A stretch of 64,000 nt of DNA from contig QNQO01000606.1 in NCBI GenBank assembly GCA_003290165.1, forward strand, positions 248,001-312,000, in the 5' to 3' direction. This stretch comes from Berberis thunbergii (taxonomy: Eukaryota > Streptophyta > Magnoliopsida > Ranunculales > Berberidaceae). Position numbers and translations under genes: made by a program. Below, in pieces: positions 1 to 11,024 of the stretch (the stretch's first letter is position 1; each line of letters starts with the position of its first letter). Under the pieces are notes generated by a model. The model was not told the origin of the DNA, did not search any database, and saw only the letters and a program-made list of their open reading frames with translations.

Positions 1-30
1 ATAAAAATTCTTGAAAGCCAGGCTCGCGCT

Positions 31-104
31 AGGCCTAGCCCAATACCGTCCATCATTCTAGAGATGTACATCACGAGGATAATGGACGGTTTTGGGCTAG
101 GCCT
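31..104. repeat. Imperfect inverted repeat (hairpin)
   Basis: Two 23-bp arms (31-53 and 82-104) are reverse complements with one mismatch, separated by a 28-base loop. The outer part of the arms reads AGGCCTAGCCCAA. The sequence shows a stable potential stem-loop. No target duplication was identified, so whether it is a MITE core, a small-RNA precursor or a chance palindrome is open. The surrounding first 200 bases hold no recognisable gene. Confidence 0.6.
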
Positions 105-215
105 GCCGCGGACGAGAAAAGTTGTTTAAAAAATAACAAAAACCCTGCCCTTTCTAGAACTTATACATTTTCCAACAACGAGTCAAAGAGAAAGAAAGGC
201 AATGAGCTCTACGCC

Positions 216-502
216 TAGGGCTGAAAACCGAACCGAACCGACTAAAATCGAACAAAAACAAAAATAAAACCAAACCGACCGACTATTTTAAACATATTGT
301 ATTATTTATATATAAAATATATATTATTTATTATATATATTCGGTCGGTTCAGTTTGGTCGGTTAAAATCACATAGAACCCAAAAACTGAACCGACCACT
401 TCGGTTTTGAATTTTTTAAAACCGAAATCGATCCAAACCAAATTTAAACTGAATCGATTGATTCGGTTTAGATCGGTTCGATCGGTTTTTTGTTCAGCCC
501 TA
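216..502. mobile_element. hAT-like MITE, 287 bp, with 8-bp TSD
   Basis: The element begins TAGGGCTGAA and ends TTCAGCCCTA, so the termini are inverted repeats. It is flanked by a perfect 8-bp direct repeat TCTACGCC (208-215 and 503-510). An 8-bp duplication is the hallmark of hAT transposition. The subterminal regions are packed with AACCGAACCG-type motifs on both strands, and the centre is (TA)-rich. There is no coding capacity, so it is non-autonomous. The same subterminal motif occurs in the 1.2-kb element at 8571-9784. Confidence 0.88.
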
Positions 503-741
503 TCTACGCCTTCCTCTTCATTTTCTTTTCCACAGCCACCTCGACCTCGATCCATGATCAAACCATCCAAACCTTCGTCAATCGAATTGATCAACCCTCC
601 AAGCCCCCTCGTCTCTCTCTCAAACACAATAACAAACACCTCACAAGCTCGCTCTATTTCTTGCTTTTATGGTGGTACAAAAACCCTAAAACCACCTCAA
701 ACCCATCCATGGAGCTCTAAAAGCCACCTCTCCTTTTCCTC

Positions 742-1174
742 TTTACTGCAACAATCTTCTTGTTCACCTTCTCTTCATCAACATGGTCACCCGTGGAAGC
801 TTATAGTAACGGAGATGCACATTCTTTCAAAAGTTTGATAGCCAACCCAAATCTTCTTGCAAGCTGGTAGAGTAATCAAGATCCTTGCTACTTCAAAGGA
901 GTTACATGTAAGTAATCTCGAGTGTTGGCACTCGATCTCTCATTCATCTCTCTTCGTGTCGATTTCCCCTTGGTTTTTTAGTTTATTCTAAGTTTGGAGA
1001 GTTTAGAGAAACTATCTCTGATATCAACCAACCAGACTGGAAGTCACACCCCTTCCAAGTTTAACCAAGTGTTAACCTAGTTGGATCTGTCGCACAATTA
1101 ATGTTTTGTCGAGCTTCGTTTCTGATGTACCAAACTTGGTTTCTTGTAAGAGCTTGAAATCGCTCAACTTATTG
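742..1174 (+). pseudogene. BRI1-like receptor kinase 5' fragment (pseudogene)
   Basis: Conceptual translation gives a hydrophobic leader, then an LRR N-terminal cap segment containing HSFKSLIANPNLLASW, a stop codon, then SNQDPCYFKGVTCK. Further on, with stops and frame changes, come LALDLSFISLRVDFPLV, LSLESLEKLSLIST and SDVPNLVSCKSLKSLNL. The order and wording match the N-terminal LRR region of brassinosteroid receptor BRI1 and its relatives. The kinase domain and most LRRs are absent, and several stops break the frame, so this is a dead 5' fragment. The 500-740 stretch just upstream may be its old leader or 5' UTR. The 1175-1423 stretch downstream is not recognised. Confidence 0.75.
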
Positions 1175-1423
1175 AAGAATTTGCTCGTCGTGATTATGGT
1201 GGGTTGAAGATGGATTTAGAAGTTCTCCTATAACCTACATTAACAACACGAAATTCAAAACCAGGTCCCTTCACAAACCTTCAAATCTCCCCAAAGTTTG
1301 GATTCCCAAAGAAAAAAGTGGTTTGGGCATAACCTCTTTGAGATGTGTAATAACAAGAAAGGGCTTGTGGTAGATTTCAGGGATTCCCATTTATGTTCAA
1401 CAAGGTTGAATATTCCATTTTAA

Positions 1424-2882
1424 GGGGTGGTATTCAATTACGAATTTTAATGGATTGTGAATGATTTTAAAATTCATTAAAATTCAGGGGTATTCAATTA
1501 AGGATTTAAAATAATACATGTAAATTTAGGGGTATTCAAATACAAATTTTAAAATCCATCAAAATCAGGGGGTATTCAATTCATTTTTTCAAAAGTCCAC
1601 CAAAATCAGGGGCATTCAAGAAGTGGTGGATTTTAATGGATTTGTTAAAGTTGTGGATTTTGAAGGATTTGTGAATGGAAATTATATATAACAAGAGTTA
1701 TTCCAAATTCAACCTTCCCCCCTCATATTTCAACGGATTTGTATTTGCTATTGTCAAATAACACCACCATTTTCGTTGAAGGACACCACCCCACTTTTTT
1801 TGTGATCTGCTGAAGGACACCACCACTTTCCATTCTCTTATCTCTTCACAAGAGCAGCACCACCTCACCCACAACTTCCGGCCACACCATCATGCCCTAC
1901 CACTACTGGCTACACCACTACCCGCACTTCCACTTCTCATTTTTTCTTCTCATTCTCTTTCTCCTATTTTCTCTTCTTATTCTCATTATCTTCCTCATAT
2001 TTTCTTTTATTCTGGTCCTCTATTCTCTTCATCTTTGGTTTTTGTTATTCTCTTTTTTTCTTTTGATTTCTTCTTTTTTTGTCTTGGTTTTTCTTCTTAT
2101 TCTTCTTTTATTTTTTCTCATATCTTCTTATTTTCCAATTTTTTTTATTTTTTCCTTTGCGGAGGTTCCTGCGACTAGAGGTTCCTCACTTGCTAGAACC
2201 TTTGTAAGGGCAAAAAGAATAAGAACAAAAAGAAAAAGATAAGAGAAAAAAATGGACGAGGAGAAGAAAAAAAAACATAGAAAAAGAGTAGGTGAGGGGG
2301 GAGAAGGTTGAAAATAAGAAGATGAAAATGGGAGGAGGTGAGATGAGAGCTGGCGGTGGTGATTAGTGGAGAAGAAAAAGAATGGGGGGGGGAGAGGAGA
2401 GGTGGCGATAGCATGGTGGTGGTGGTGATTGAAGAAGAAGATGAAAAACAAAGGAGGATGAGAGATGGAGGTGGCTGGGATAACAATTTGAAGTAAAATA
2501 GTTATTTGTATTACTTTTGGACCATCTTCAATGTATTTGAATTTTTTTTAATTTGAATTAAAACTCTCATAACATACAAACAATTGTTTAATTGATGTTT
2601 TGAGAGATGTTTTATGATTTGTGTTGGCATGAATAACAATGTAGGTGATGTTTTTCATTGCTTCCTATGACTAATAACATATTTATAAAAATCCATTAAA
2701 TTTATAATAATCCATTGAAATCCATAACAAACTTTCATAAAATTTACAAAATTCAATCATTTAAAATTCATCAAAGTCCAGTGAATTTTGTAAAATCATT
2801 TGAAACCATTTAAAATCCACGAGAATTAAAATTATTCAGAGTCCATTCAAATCCCGAATTGAATACCCCCCCCCCCCCCCCC
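1424..2882. mobile_element. Non-autonomous DNA transposon, 'GGGGTATTCAATT' family, copy 1
   Basis: The left end reads GGGGTGGTATTCAATTACG and the right end CCCGAATTGAATACCCCC, so the termini are inverted. The left subterminal region repeats GGGGTATTCAATT-type motifs several times (about 1424-1620), spaced by AATGGATTTT-like words. The middle is long pyrimidine-rich then purine-rich tract (1860-2470), which produces spurious ORFs. The right terminus has expanded into a run of 17 C (2866-2882). A second, inverted copy lies at 63318-63929 and shares the internal blocks around 1690-1800. I could not find a convincing target duplication, so the superfamily (Harbinger, Mutator or other) is unresolved. 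Confidence 0.7.
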
Positions 2883-3145
2883 TAGACAATGCTTTGTCCA
2901 TCCTTCAAGAGAAAGAAATCACCCAAGCTGATGATGATGTTTTATGGCAAAGCAAGCAACAAGGTCTCTCAATTTGGGTATGTTTTGAATTCTTACACAC
3001 CAGGGCAACCCATGATCACGAGTGCAAATTTATACAACACATCATCATAACCTAAATCAACAACACCAAAGCTTTGTTATTGAAGTCGCACCACCAGCAT
3101 TAACACTACACCAACAGCAAAAAAAGAGCTACTTCGTCGCATAAG

Positions 3146-3493
3146 ATGTGTTTCCGGAGCCAAAGCAAACAAGATATCTTTATGGAAGTTGAGAGGAATG
3201 ATGAGCCTGCTAAGGATTTGGAGACTTTGAAGCAGATTTTTGAAGCTTTGCTGCTCAAAGGGCTTTTGCAATCTAGTACAAAAGAAAAAGAGCATATAAG
3301 AAATTGTACTCGAAGCAATATCATCTTTGATAGGAAGTTCGAAGAGTCTCCAGTTGGTGAACTTAAACTATTCAGATTGGCTCTGTTTCCTCCCTCAGCT
3401 CACTCAGTGGGAAAGGATAAAGAAGGGAAAGGGAATTTTTTTCTTGAACTGGGATGGCATGCCTGTTCTGGACCGTCCCGGTTCAAATCATAA
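3146..3493 (+). pseudogene. LONGIFOLIA/TRM-family gene fragment
   Basis: The open frame contains EPAKDLETLKQIFEALLLKG followed by LLQSS. This is the short conserved 'DLETLKQILEALQLKGLLHS' block of the LONGIFOLIA/TON1-recruiting-motif (TRM) proteins, which act on cortical microtubules and organ elongation. Preceding residues (DIFMEVERND) also fit that block. The remainder of the long protein, including its C-terminal DUF4378, is missing, and the C-terminal half of this frame is unrelated sequence. It is a captured or degenerated exon, not a gene. The flanks 2883-3145 and 3494-3625 hold nothing else recognisable. Confidence 0.6.
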
Positions 3494-4272
3494 AAATTCG
3501 CTAGTCCAGACCATTTTGGTCTCGTTTCACTGGATCAGAACAAACCCAATCCTTGAATAAAAAATAATCACAAGCAATACAAGAGAGCCACAGAGAAGGA
3601 TGGGAGGAATACTAGTTAAAATATAACTTTTTTTTTAATTTATAAAAAAAGTTTAAACTCCAGGAAGGAGAGGCACCTATGAAATGCTAAATCTTAATTA
3701 CTATGTCCAAATAGGCTACAAGACTCGGGGGTGCATTACGACTTTATTCGAAAAGAATACCCAAGAAAACATCATCCTCTAATGTATGTTGTACGAGCTC
3801 TATCTAATAATCTAAACAAACCCAAAATTATGTCTTGCAAGGAAGACTCCACGCATTCTAGTAATTATGTATCCTTATGTGTTGTACCTATAAGCGTGTT
3901 AGTCATGACATTTGTTTTTGTAGACACAAACACAAATGGCTTCTATTTCTCGGCACAACCCATGAATATCTTTCCAAACATTTTCGAAAAACCAAGGTAT
4001 ATTGATTTCATCATCAAACCAGCCTTTGACTAATGTCGAACCATTTGAATCACCACCTTTGAAAACTCTCAATCTCTACACAACTTCAGTCCTTCAAACA
4101 ACACTTCAACTTTTGCTTGATTGTCGAGCCCTCCCCAAAGAAAAATTGCTCTGCCACAAAGTATACTCTCTGCTCATTGCATATAACTGCCTCACCAGAC
4201 ACTCCCCTTCCTACTGGCTCCATTTTCATTCAAAGAATCGAAGCCAGTCAAAGGAAACATCCAATAAAAATA

Positions 4273-4835
4273 TGATGCAAGAGGATCCGAGTGATGGTAG
4301 GAAATCGTGATGTTTTCCTAATTGGGGCAGTTTTGGGTGAGTTTCAGTATTTTGGCCATAACTTGGCTACGGGTATTAGAATCGCGCATATGACCCTAAT
4401 TTGGAAAGCTTTTTTTGGTGTGCACGTCGTGGTCACCGCGCTATGCTCGATTCACATCTTTTTTAGGCCAAAATCCACTATTTCTCCTTCCGAATCCACA
4501 ATTTTAGTAATTTTTTTCTTTTAGGGTAATATTTCATTCATCGTTTAGGAACTGACTCTGAACCCGATTTGGGCAATATTTTTTGCAGATTATTTATTTT
4601 ATTACGTATTTTATTTTAGCATGATTATTGGGATTTTTGGTAAAATTTTAATAATAACGAGTTTTAGCTATATACCCGGCTTGGGGGCTAACTTTAGAGA
4701 TACTTTTGGATTTGAATAATTTAATTGAACATCAGAGGTGTTTCTCTATGTTTTGGGCGAATATCTTGTGTTCTTTTTCCTATGAATTATCTGTTGAACT
4801 AGCCTGCAAAATAATCTCTATTATGTCCGGTGTCA
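4273..4835 (+). repeat. 5' LTR of CRM-like element (internally deleted)
   Basis: It aligns along its length with 10375-11019. After the shared start TGATG(C/T)AAGAGGATCCGAG, the 5' copy jumps straight to TGATGGTAGGAAATCG, lacking about 70 bp that the 3' LTR keeps. It ends GGTGTCA. The target duplication AAATA just before 4273 is what fixes this start, rather than the more obvious TG at 4292. Confidence 0.8.
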
Positions 4836-4837
4836 GT

Positions 4838-4850
4838 TGGTATCAGAGCT
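4838..4850 (+). other. Primer-binding site (tRNA-iMet type)
   Basis: TGGTATCAGAGCT begins two bases after the 5' LTR. It matches the plant initiator-methionine tRNA 3' end complement used by many gypsy and copia elements to prime minus-strand synthesis. Confidence 0.85.
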
Positions 4851-4889
4851 TCAAAATCTTTTTGGGGTGAGATTTCATCAATTTCTATG

Positions 4890-7800
4890 GCTAATGGTCG
4901 TGGTCGTTGTGGGCAGGTTTCAAACGAGGAAGCCCCGCACCGTGATCGTAACATTCAGGATGTGATGATTGAGGATTTATAGAGGCAAGTTGTAGAGTTA
5001 ACCTAGCATCTAACGACGCGGGATTTCGTTGATCGTGAGATGGAAGATCACGATTCTGATTCAATTTTTGAAAACCCGTATCACAAACATGCTCGATTCT
5101 GGGAGCACCGTGGTTGGGAGGATCGTCATGGAGACCTCGATTTCAAAGTGGATCTGCTCGAGTTTTCTGGTAGGTTACAAACCGAAGGATTCGTTGATTG
5201 GTTTAATGAAGTAGAGCGTATTTTTTAGTATAAGGAAGTTTCGGATCATGTCAAAATGACATTGGTCACCATCAAACTCAAAGGCGGAGCATTTGTGTGG
5301 TGAGAGCAGTTGAGGTGATCACGAGACAGGCAGAGCAAGGCCAAGATCACTGATTGGGAGAAGATGAAGGGTCACTTCCTTCGTTTCGGCTACACTCAAA
5401 CTTTTTTTCAGCAACTTCATTCATTGAGGCAAGGCACGAGATCGGTTGATAATTACATGAAGGAGTTCTATCAATTGATAGGCCATAATGATTTATCTGA
5501 GACAGAAGAACAGATGGTGGCACAATATTTGGGGGGATTACGACTGCCCCTGCAGGATGTCCTCAGCCTTCACTCGCTGTGGACCATTTTTTAAGCATAC
5601 CAACGTGCACTTGATGTTGAAAAATAGCAAAACAGAAAAACAACAAACAGGAGACCAGTGATCAAAGGTGATCAAAGTAGTTGGCTAGTTCGCCCTCAAG
5701 AATTCCATCCTACCCAGTAGCCACCTCAGGGTAATTCTAACTCAAATATTAGATGTTTCAGATGTGGTGAACAGGGAAATAGAGCGGCTGAGTGCAGGAA
5801 GCCTGCTATTCAGAAGGGCAACAATCTCCTGATTGAGGAAGACGTAGTAGATGAAACTGAGGAGCTTGGAAAACTTGTGTATGACGATGATAAAGATGGA
5901 GATGTGTTGTATGGGGATGGTCATGAGACTCTGGTTGTTCGTAAGAGCCTACTAACTCCCAAGGGCGATTCAGGGGACGATTGGTTGAGAACCAATATAT
6001 TCCACACGACCCGCATAGTTGCAGATAAATTTTGCAAGATGATTATTGACAGTGGCAGTTGTGAGAACGTAGTGTCTGAAGAGGTTGTCTAGAAATTGTA
6101 GTTGAAGACAGATCGTCATCCCAAGCCGTACAAATTATCGTGGCTGAATAAAGGCAGTGAGGTAACAGTAGATAGGCGATGCCTAGTGTCTTTTTCGATT
6201 GGCAGAAAATATTTTGATAATGCTTGGTGTGATGTTGTGTCTATGGATGTTTGTCATGTATTGTTAGGCAGACCTTGTCAGTATGATCGCAGTGTTATTC
6301 ATGATGGGTAGAAAAATACATATTCTCTTAGCATCAAAGGGAAGAAGGTTGTGTTGGCACCTCGTCGGGAAGGAACCACTCCTACTCGGTAGCCAATAAT
6401 ACTAACCTGCTTTCTAGGTCCAGGTTTTTAGTTGAGATTGAGCGTGGAGATGTGGTCTATGCTCTGCTGCCTTGTGGAAATAGTGCAGCAGACGTGAATC
6501 TAGATTTGCCAGCAAAGGTGTAGCAGCTGCTAGCAGAGTTTTCTGACCTGATGCCAGAGAATCTTATTCTTGGGCTGTCACCTTTGAGAGATATTCAGCA
6601 CCAGATCGACCTTGTTCCAAGGTCCAGATTACCTAATCGACCTGCTTATCACCTCAGTCCCAAAGAATCTAAAGAGTTACAGCGACAAGTGGTAGAGTTA
6701 TTGGAGAGGGGCTACATTCGTGATCAGAGTATGAGCCCATGTGCAGTTCCTACTCTATTGGTGCCAAAGAAATATGGCTCTTAGCGTATGTGCGTTGATA
6801 GCAAAGCAACCAACAGGATTACACTGAAATATAGTGAAATACAGGTTTCCAATTCCCTGCAGGGATGATATGTTAGACCAGCTATCCGGTTCTAAGTTCT
6901 TCTAAAAAATTGACCTTAAAAGCGGATACCACCAGATCATAATAAGGCATGGAGATGAGTGGAAGACAGCGTTTAAGACGCAACATGGGTTGTATGAGTG
7001 GATGATCATGCCTTTTGGACTGTCCAATGCGCCCATCACATTTATGAGATTTATGCATCAGGATTTATCGCCTTTAATGGGGAAATTCATTATATTTTAC
7101 TTCGACGACATCCTCATTTATAGCCCGACATGGGTGTTACATTTTGATCACCTCCGTGTTGTTTTTGATAAGTTGAGGACGGAGCGCCTATTCGTCAATC
7201 AGAAGAAGTGTTCTTTTTTCACTACTTCTGTCACTTTCCTTGGTTTTGTTATGTCTACTGATGGTGTTCATGCAGATTAGTCGAAGATAGATGCGGTCTT
7301 GGAGTGGCCCAAAGCAAAGACCTTACACGATGACAGAAGTTTCCATGGATTGGCGTCCTTCTACCGTCGGTTCATTTGAAACTTCAGCACTCTGATTACT
7401 CCTATCACAGAGTGCCTCAAGGGACGTGATTTCCAGTGGTCCGAGGAGGCGGAGGCAGTTTTCAACTGGTCAAGCAAGAGATGACAGGGGCACCAGTTTT
7501 GGCACTTCCGAATTTTGAAAAGGTGTTTGAGGTAAAATGTGATGCATCTGGGGTTAGCATTGGTGGTGTTCTGAGTCAGGAGGGCGCCCAATAGCTTTTT
7601 CCAGTGACAAGCTATCAAGACCAAAGAAGAATTATTCCACCTATGATCTGGAGTTTTATGCCATAGTTCAGTCTCTAAAGCGTTGGCTTCACTACCTAAT
7701 ATAGAGGGAGTTCATTCTTCTCACTTATCATGAGGCCCTGAAGTACATCAATGGCCAACACAAGCTGAGTAGGAGCGCCAAGTGGGTGGCATACTTGTAG

Positions 7801-10435
7801 GAGTTCACGTTTGCACTAAGACACCAACCAAGGAGTTTGAACTGTGTCACAAATGCACTGAGCCGTCGTACGTTACTTCTCACCACCATGAGCACTAGAG
7901 TTGCAAGATTTGAGGCTTTCTCTGATATGTATGCTGCAAATCCTTCATTCAGGAGGATAATTCAGGAGGTAACTAATGGTCAACTCCATGGATTTACTTT
8001 GCATAATGGTTATCTTTTCGTGTATTATAGTTGTGCATTCCAGATTGTTCACTAAGGCAGCAGATTATTCGTGAACTTCATAATGAGGGTCACTTTGGGA
8101 GAGATAAGACGTTGGCCTTGATCTATTCTAACTATTATTGGCCCAAATTGACCAGTGACATGGCTCATTATGTGGAGCGTTGTTATGTGTGTCAGCGGTC
8201 CAATGGAGTTTTCTCTAATGTAGGTCTGTACACACCTTTACCTGTACCCGAAGCCCCTTGGTTTGATGTCGGTATGGACTTTGTGTTAGGCTTACCCCGT
8301 ACCCAATGGGTCTGGGATTCTATTTTGGTAGTGGTTGACAGGTTTTCCAAAATGACCCATTTTGTAGCTTGCAGAAAAACAATGGATGCTGCCCGGATCG
8401 CCAATCTTTACTTCAAGGAGATTGTGCGTTTACATGGTGTTCCTGATCCATTACTTCAGATCATGACACGAAGTTCATGAGTCATTTCGGGAGGAGTTTA
8501 TTGGAGAAACTGGGACGAAATTGAATTTTAGCAGCACCTACCACCCTCAGACGGATGGTCAAACCTAGGTAGAGGTGTTAATCGATTTGGTCGGTTCAAA
8601 GTAGGAACAAAACCAAACCGAACCAAACCAAGAATTTGGTTATCGATTCGGTTTGGTTTGGTTTGGTTTTTACATTTATCAAATAAATAACCAAACCGAT
8701 CGGTTCGGTTATTTTAGAAAATTTCCCTTTTTATTATTTTTTCCTTTTATTTATTTTCTACTGCTACATACAACCGAACTGGCTCTAGCACAAAAGGAAT
8801 AAGTCAAAGCTACAAAGAATGGAAAGAAGGAAATAAAGCTTGGTTTGCAAAGGAGGAAAACCTAGAGACAGAGAGTGTACAAATAAAATAAGAGAGAGAG
8901 AAGGAGAAGCAGTAAAATAAGAGAATAGAGAGTTTCAAGGCTCTGAATACTCATTTATAGAGAATTCTTTCAATTTTTTATTGCCTATTTCTCTTGATAA
9001 TTCCATAAGATTAAATTTTTTTTGCCCTATCTCTCATATACACAATACTATAACATAATACAAAAAACTATAACCATAACTACATTGTCTGCATCTTAAT
9101 TTATCTCCACCACACCCATGTGATGATCTGAACAAGACCAAAACCTTCTATGACGATTCCACAAGTCTCGTAATTTCATCCTGCAAGAAAGTTTTTTTTA
9201 TCAAACCAGAAGTGTCGAAGTTGTCGCCATCGCCATTGCTTGTCTTTGGTGCAAGCAAGTGAAAAGTTTGGTTGTCTTCAACAAGATTGAGTTAAACTCT
9301 GTCTCTCATCCTCAACTTGCAAGTGGTTGGATAGAGAGAAAAAGAGAGTTAAAAAAGAGAAATAGGACATTAATAAAATAAAATAAAAAGTTGGGTAGGT
9401 GGGAAGAGGTGGGTGGGGCTCAATATGATAGAGAAGGTAAGCTTTTTCAACTCTTTCTTTGAATGGGGCATTAAGAAAAGGAGAAAGTGGAGTTAAGAGA
9501 GAGGTTGGGGACGTGGGGTGCATTGGAATGGGGTAAGAATTTAAATAAGAGTGGGTTGGTAGGGGATTAAATAAGAGAGAGAGGGTTAGGGGATTAAAAA
9601 GAAATAAGGGGAAGGGTTCGGTTCGATTGTTTTGGATGTGTGAAAAACAAAAACTGAAACCAAACCAAACCAACTCGGTTCGGTTTGGTTTTCTAATGTT
9701 CGATTTTGGTTTTTCTCGATTCAGGCTTTTTCGGTTATATTTCAGTTCGGTTCGGTCGGTTTTCAGTAACCAATTACCACCCCTACCAAGGTGGTGAACC
9801 GGAGTTTGGGGAACCTTTTGAGGAGTTTGGCAGGAACTAAACCAAAGCAGTGGGATTTGGCGTTACCTCAAGCAGAATTTGCCTACAACAGGTCGAAGAA
9901 TATAACCACAGGAATGAGCCCATTTGAGATTGTCTATGGTCAGAATCTGTCTAGGGTACTTGACTTAGCCTCTATTCCATGTGTGGGTCGTTTGAGTCAA
10001 AAGACAAATGCGATGGCAGAACATCTTTGGGGTATTCATGAGCAGGTGAAGCTGGCCATTCACGAGAGTAATTCTAAGTACAAGGATCAGGACGACAGTC
10101 ACCGTCGTCAGGTATTTTTTGATGTTGGTGATTTTGTTTGGGTAGTATTAACATGTGATCGTTTCCCTGTTGGAGAGTATAATAAGCTTAAGGAGTAGAA
10201 GATTGGACCCTGTGAGATCTTGCAGAAGATCAATGATAACGCCTACAGACTGTGCCTCCCTAGTCATTTGAGGACTTCTTATGTCTTTAATGTAAAACAC
10301 CTTAGTCCTTGTTTTGTGGATTCCGATGAAGCTATTGTGAACTCGAGGAAAAGTTTTTTCCAACCCAGAGCGACTGATGTAAGAGGATCCGAGTCAGATG
10401 ATGTTGAGCTGTCATTAGCGCATTGTTGGCTCTGA
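4890..10435 (+). pseudogene. gag-pol polyprotein of CRM-like element (broken)
   Basis: Gag includes the retrotransposon gag core around 5360-5590 (GYTQTFFQQLHSLRQGTRS) and a CCHC knuckle near 5755-5815 (CFRCGEQGNRAAECRK). Protease-region residues IIDSGSCENVVS are at about 6040-6080. Reverse transcriptase spans about 6550-7280, with YFDDILIYS (YFDD codons 7098-7109). RNase H is around 7500-7850. Integrase has a zinc-binding HH-CC segment (about 8075-8210) and a catalytic core to about 10000. The C-terminus FNVKHLSPCF continues into the 3' LTR. Stops occur in gag, protease and RT, and the integrase is split by the hAT-like insertion. Removing that insertion and one target duplication leaves the integrase frame continuous. 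Confidence 0.85.
8571..9784. mobile_element. hAT-like non-autonomous element, 1.2 kb
   Basis: The ends AGAGGTGTTAAT and ATTACCACCCCT are imperfect inverted repeats. The flanks ACCTAGGT (8563-8570) and ACCAAGGT (9785-9792) form an 8-bp target duplication with one mismatch. Subterminal regions carry many copies of GGTTCGGTTTGG and its complement. The interior shows no transposase, only purine-rich low-complexity sequence (about 8860-8930 and 9330-9610). It sits in the integrase of the CRM-like element. The terminal and subterminal style matches the MITE at 216-502. Confidence 0.85.
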
Positions 10436-11019
10436 GATACCTTGAGTTGGCAGATCAGCGCAAAGATGATAGGAAATCGTGATTTTTTTTCCTAATTCGG
10501 GCAGTTTTGGGTACGTTTTAGTAATTTGGCCATAACTTTGGCTACGGGTATCGGAATTGTGCATATAACCCCAATTCGGAAAGCTCTTTTTGGTGCGCAC
10601 GTCGTAGTGACAGAGCTATACTCGGTGCACATCTTTTCGAGGCCAAAATCCACTGTTTCTCTTCAAAATCTACAATTTTAGTAATTTTTTCCTTTTAGGG
10701 TAATATTTCATTCATCGTTTAGGAAGTGATTCTGAACCCGATTTGGGCCAGATTTTTGGCAGATTATTTCTTTTTTTACGTATTTTGTTTTAGCATGATT
10801 ATTGGGATTTTACTATTTTTGGTAAAATTCTAATAATAACGAGTTTTAGCTATAAAGCCCCGCTTGTGGGCTGACTTTAGAGATACTTTTGGATTTGAAT
10901 AGTTTTAATTGAACATCTGAGGTGTTTCCCTGTGTTTTGGGAGAATTTCTTGTGTTCCTTTTCTTGTGAATTATTTGTTTAACTAGCCTGCAGAATAATC
11001 TATATTCTGTCCGGCGTCA
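10375..11019 (+). repeat. 3' LTR of CRM-like element
   Basis: It starts TGATGTAAGAGG and ends CCGGCGTCA, followed by the target duplication AAATA. It retains the segment (about 10396-10466) that the 5' LTR lacks. The last residues of the polyprotein are encoded within it. Confidence 0.8.
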
Positions 11020-11024
11020 AAATA

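Larger units (their letters stand above)
4273..11019 (+). mobile_element. CRM-like Ty3/gypsy chromovirus with both LTRs
   Basis: Two LTRs flank gag-pol in plus orientation. The element begins TGATGCAAGAGG and ends CCGGCGTCA. The 5-bp direct repeat AAATA flanks it (4268-4272 and 11020-11024). A primer-binding site complementary to initiator Met tRNA follows the 5' LTR. The coding region runs into the 3' LTR, a trait described for CRM-clade elements. The element lies inside the minus-strand L1 LINE and holds a 1.2-kb hAT-like insertion in its integrase. Multiple stops and frameshifts show it is non-functional. Confidence 0.85.

Noticed and set aside
490..720. Possible subtilase-like prodomain start (76 codons)
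   Set aside because: The similarity to the subtilase inhibitor region is faint, the first codons lie in the MITE terminus, and the downstream BRI1-like reading gives a better explanation of the locus.
1892..2486. Open frames rich in Leu/Phe/Ser/His in both strands
   Set aside because: They arise from pyrimidine/purine low-complexity filler inside the GGGGTATTCAATT transposon and show no domain or codon structure.
4292..4835. LTR start at the TG of TGATGGTAGG
   Set aside because: It leaves no target duplication; starting at 4273 gives AAATA on both sides and matches the 3' LTR start at 10375.
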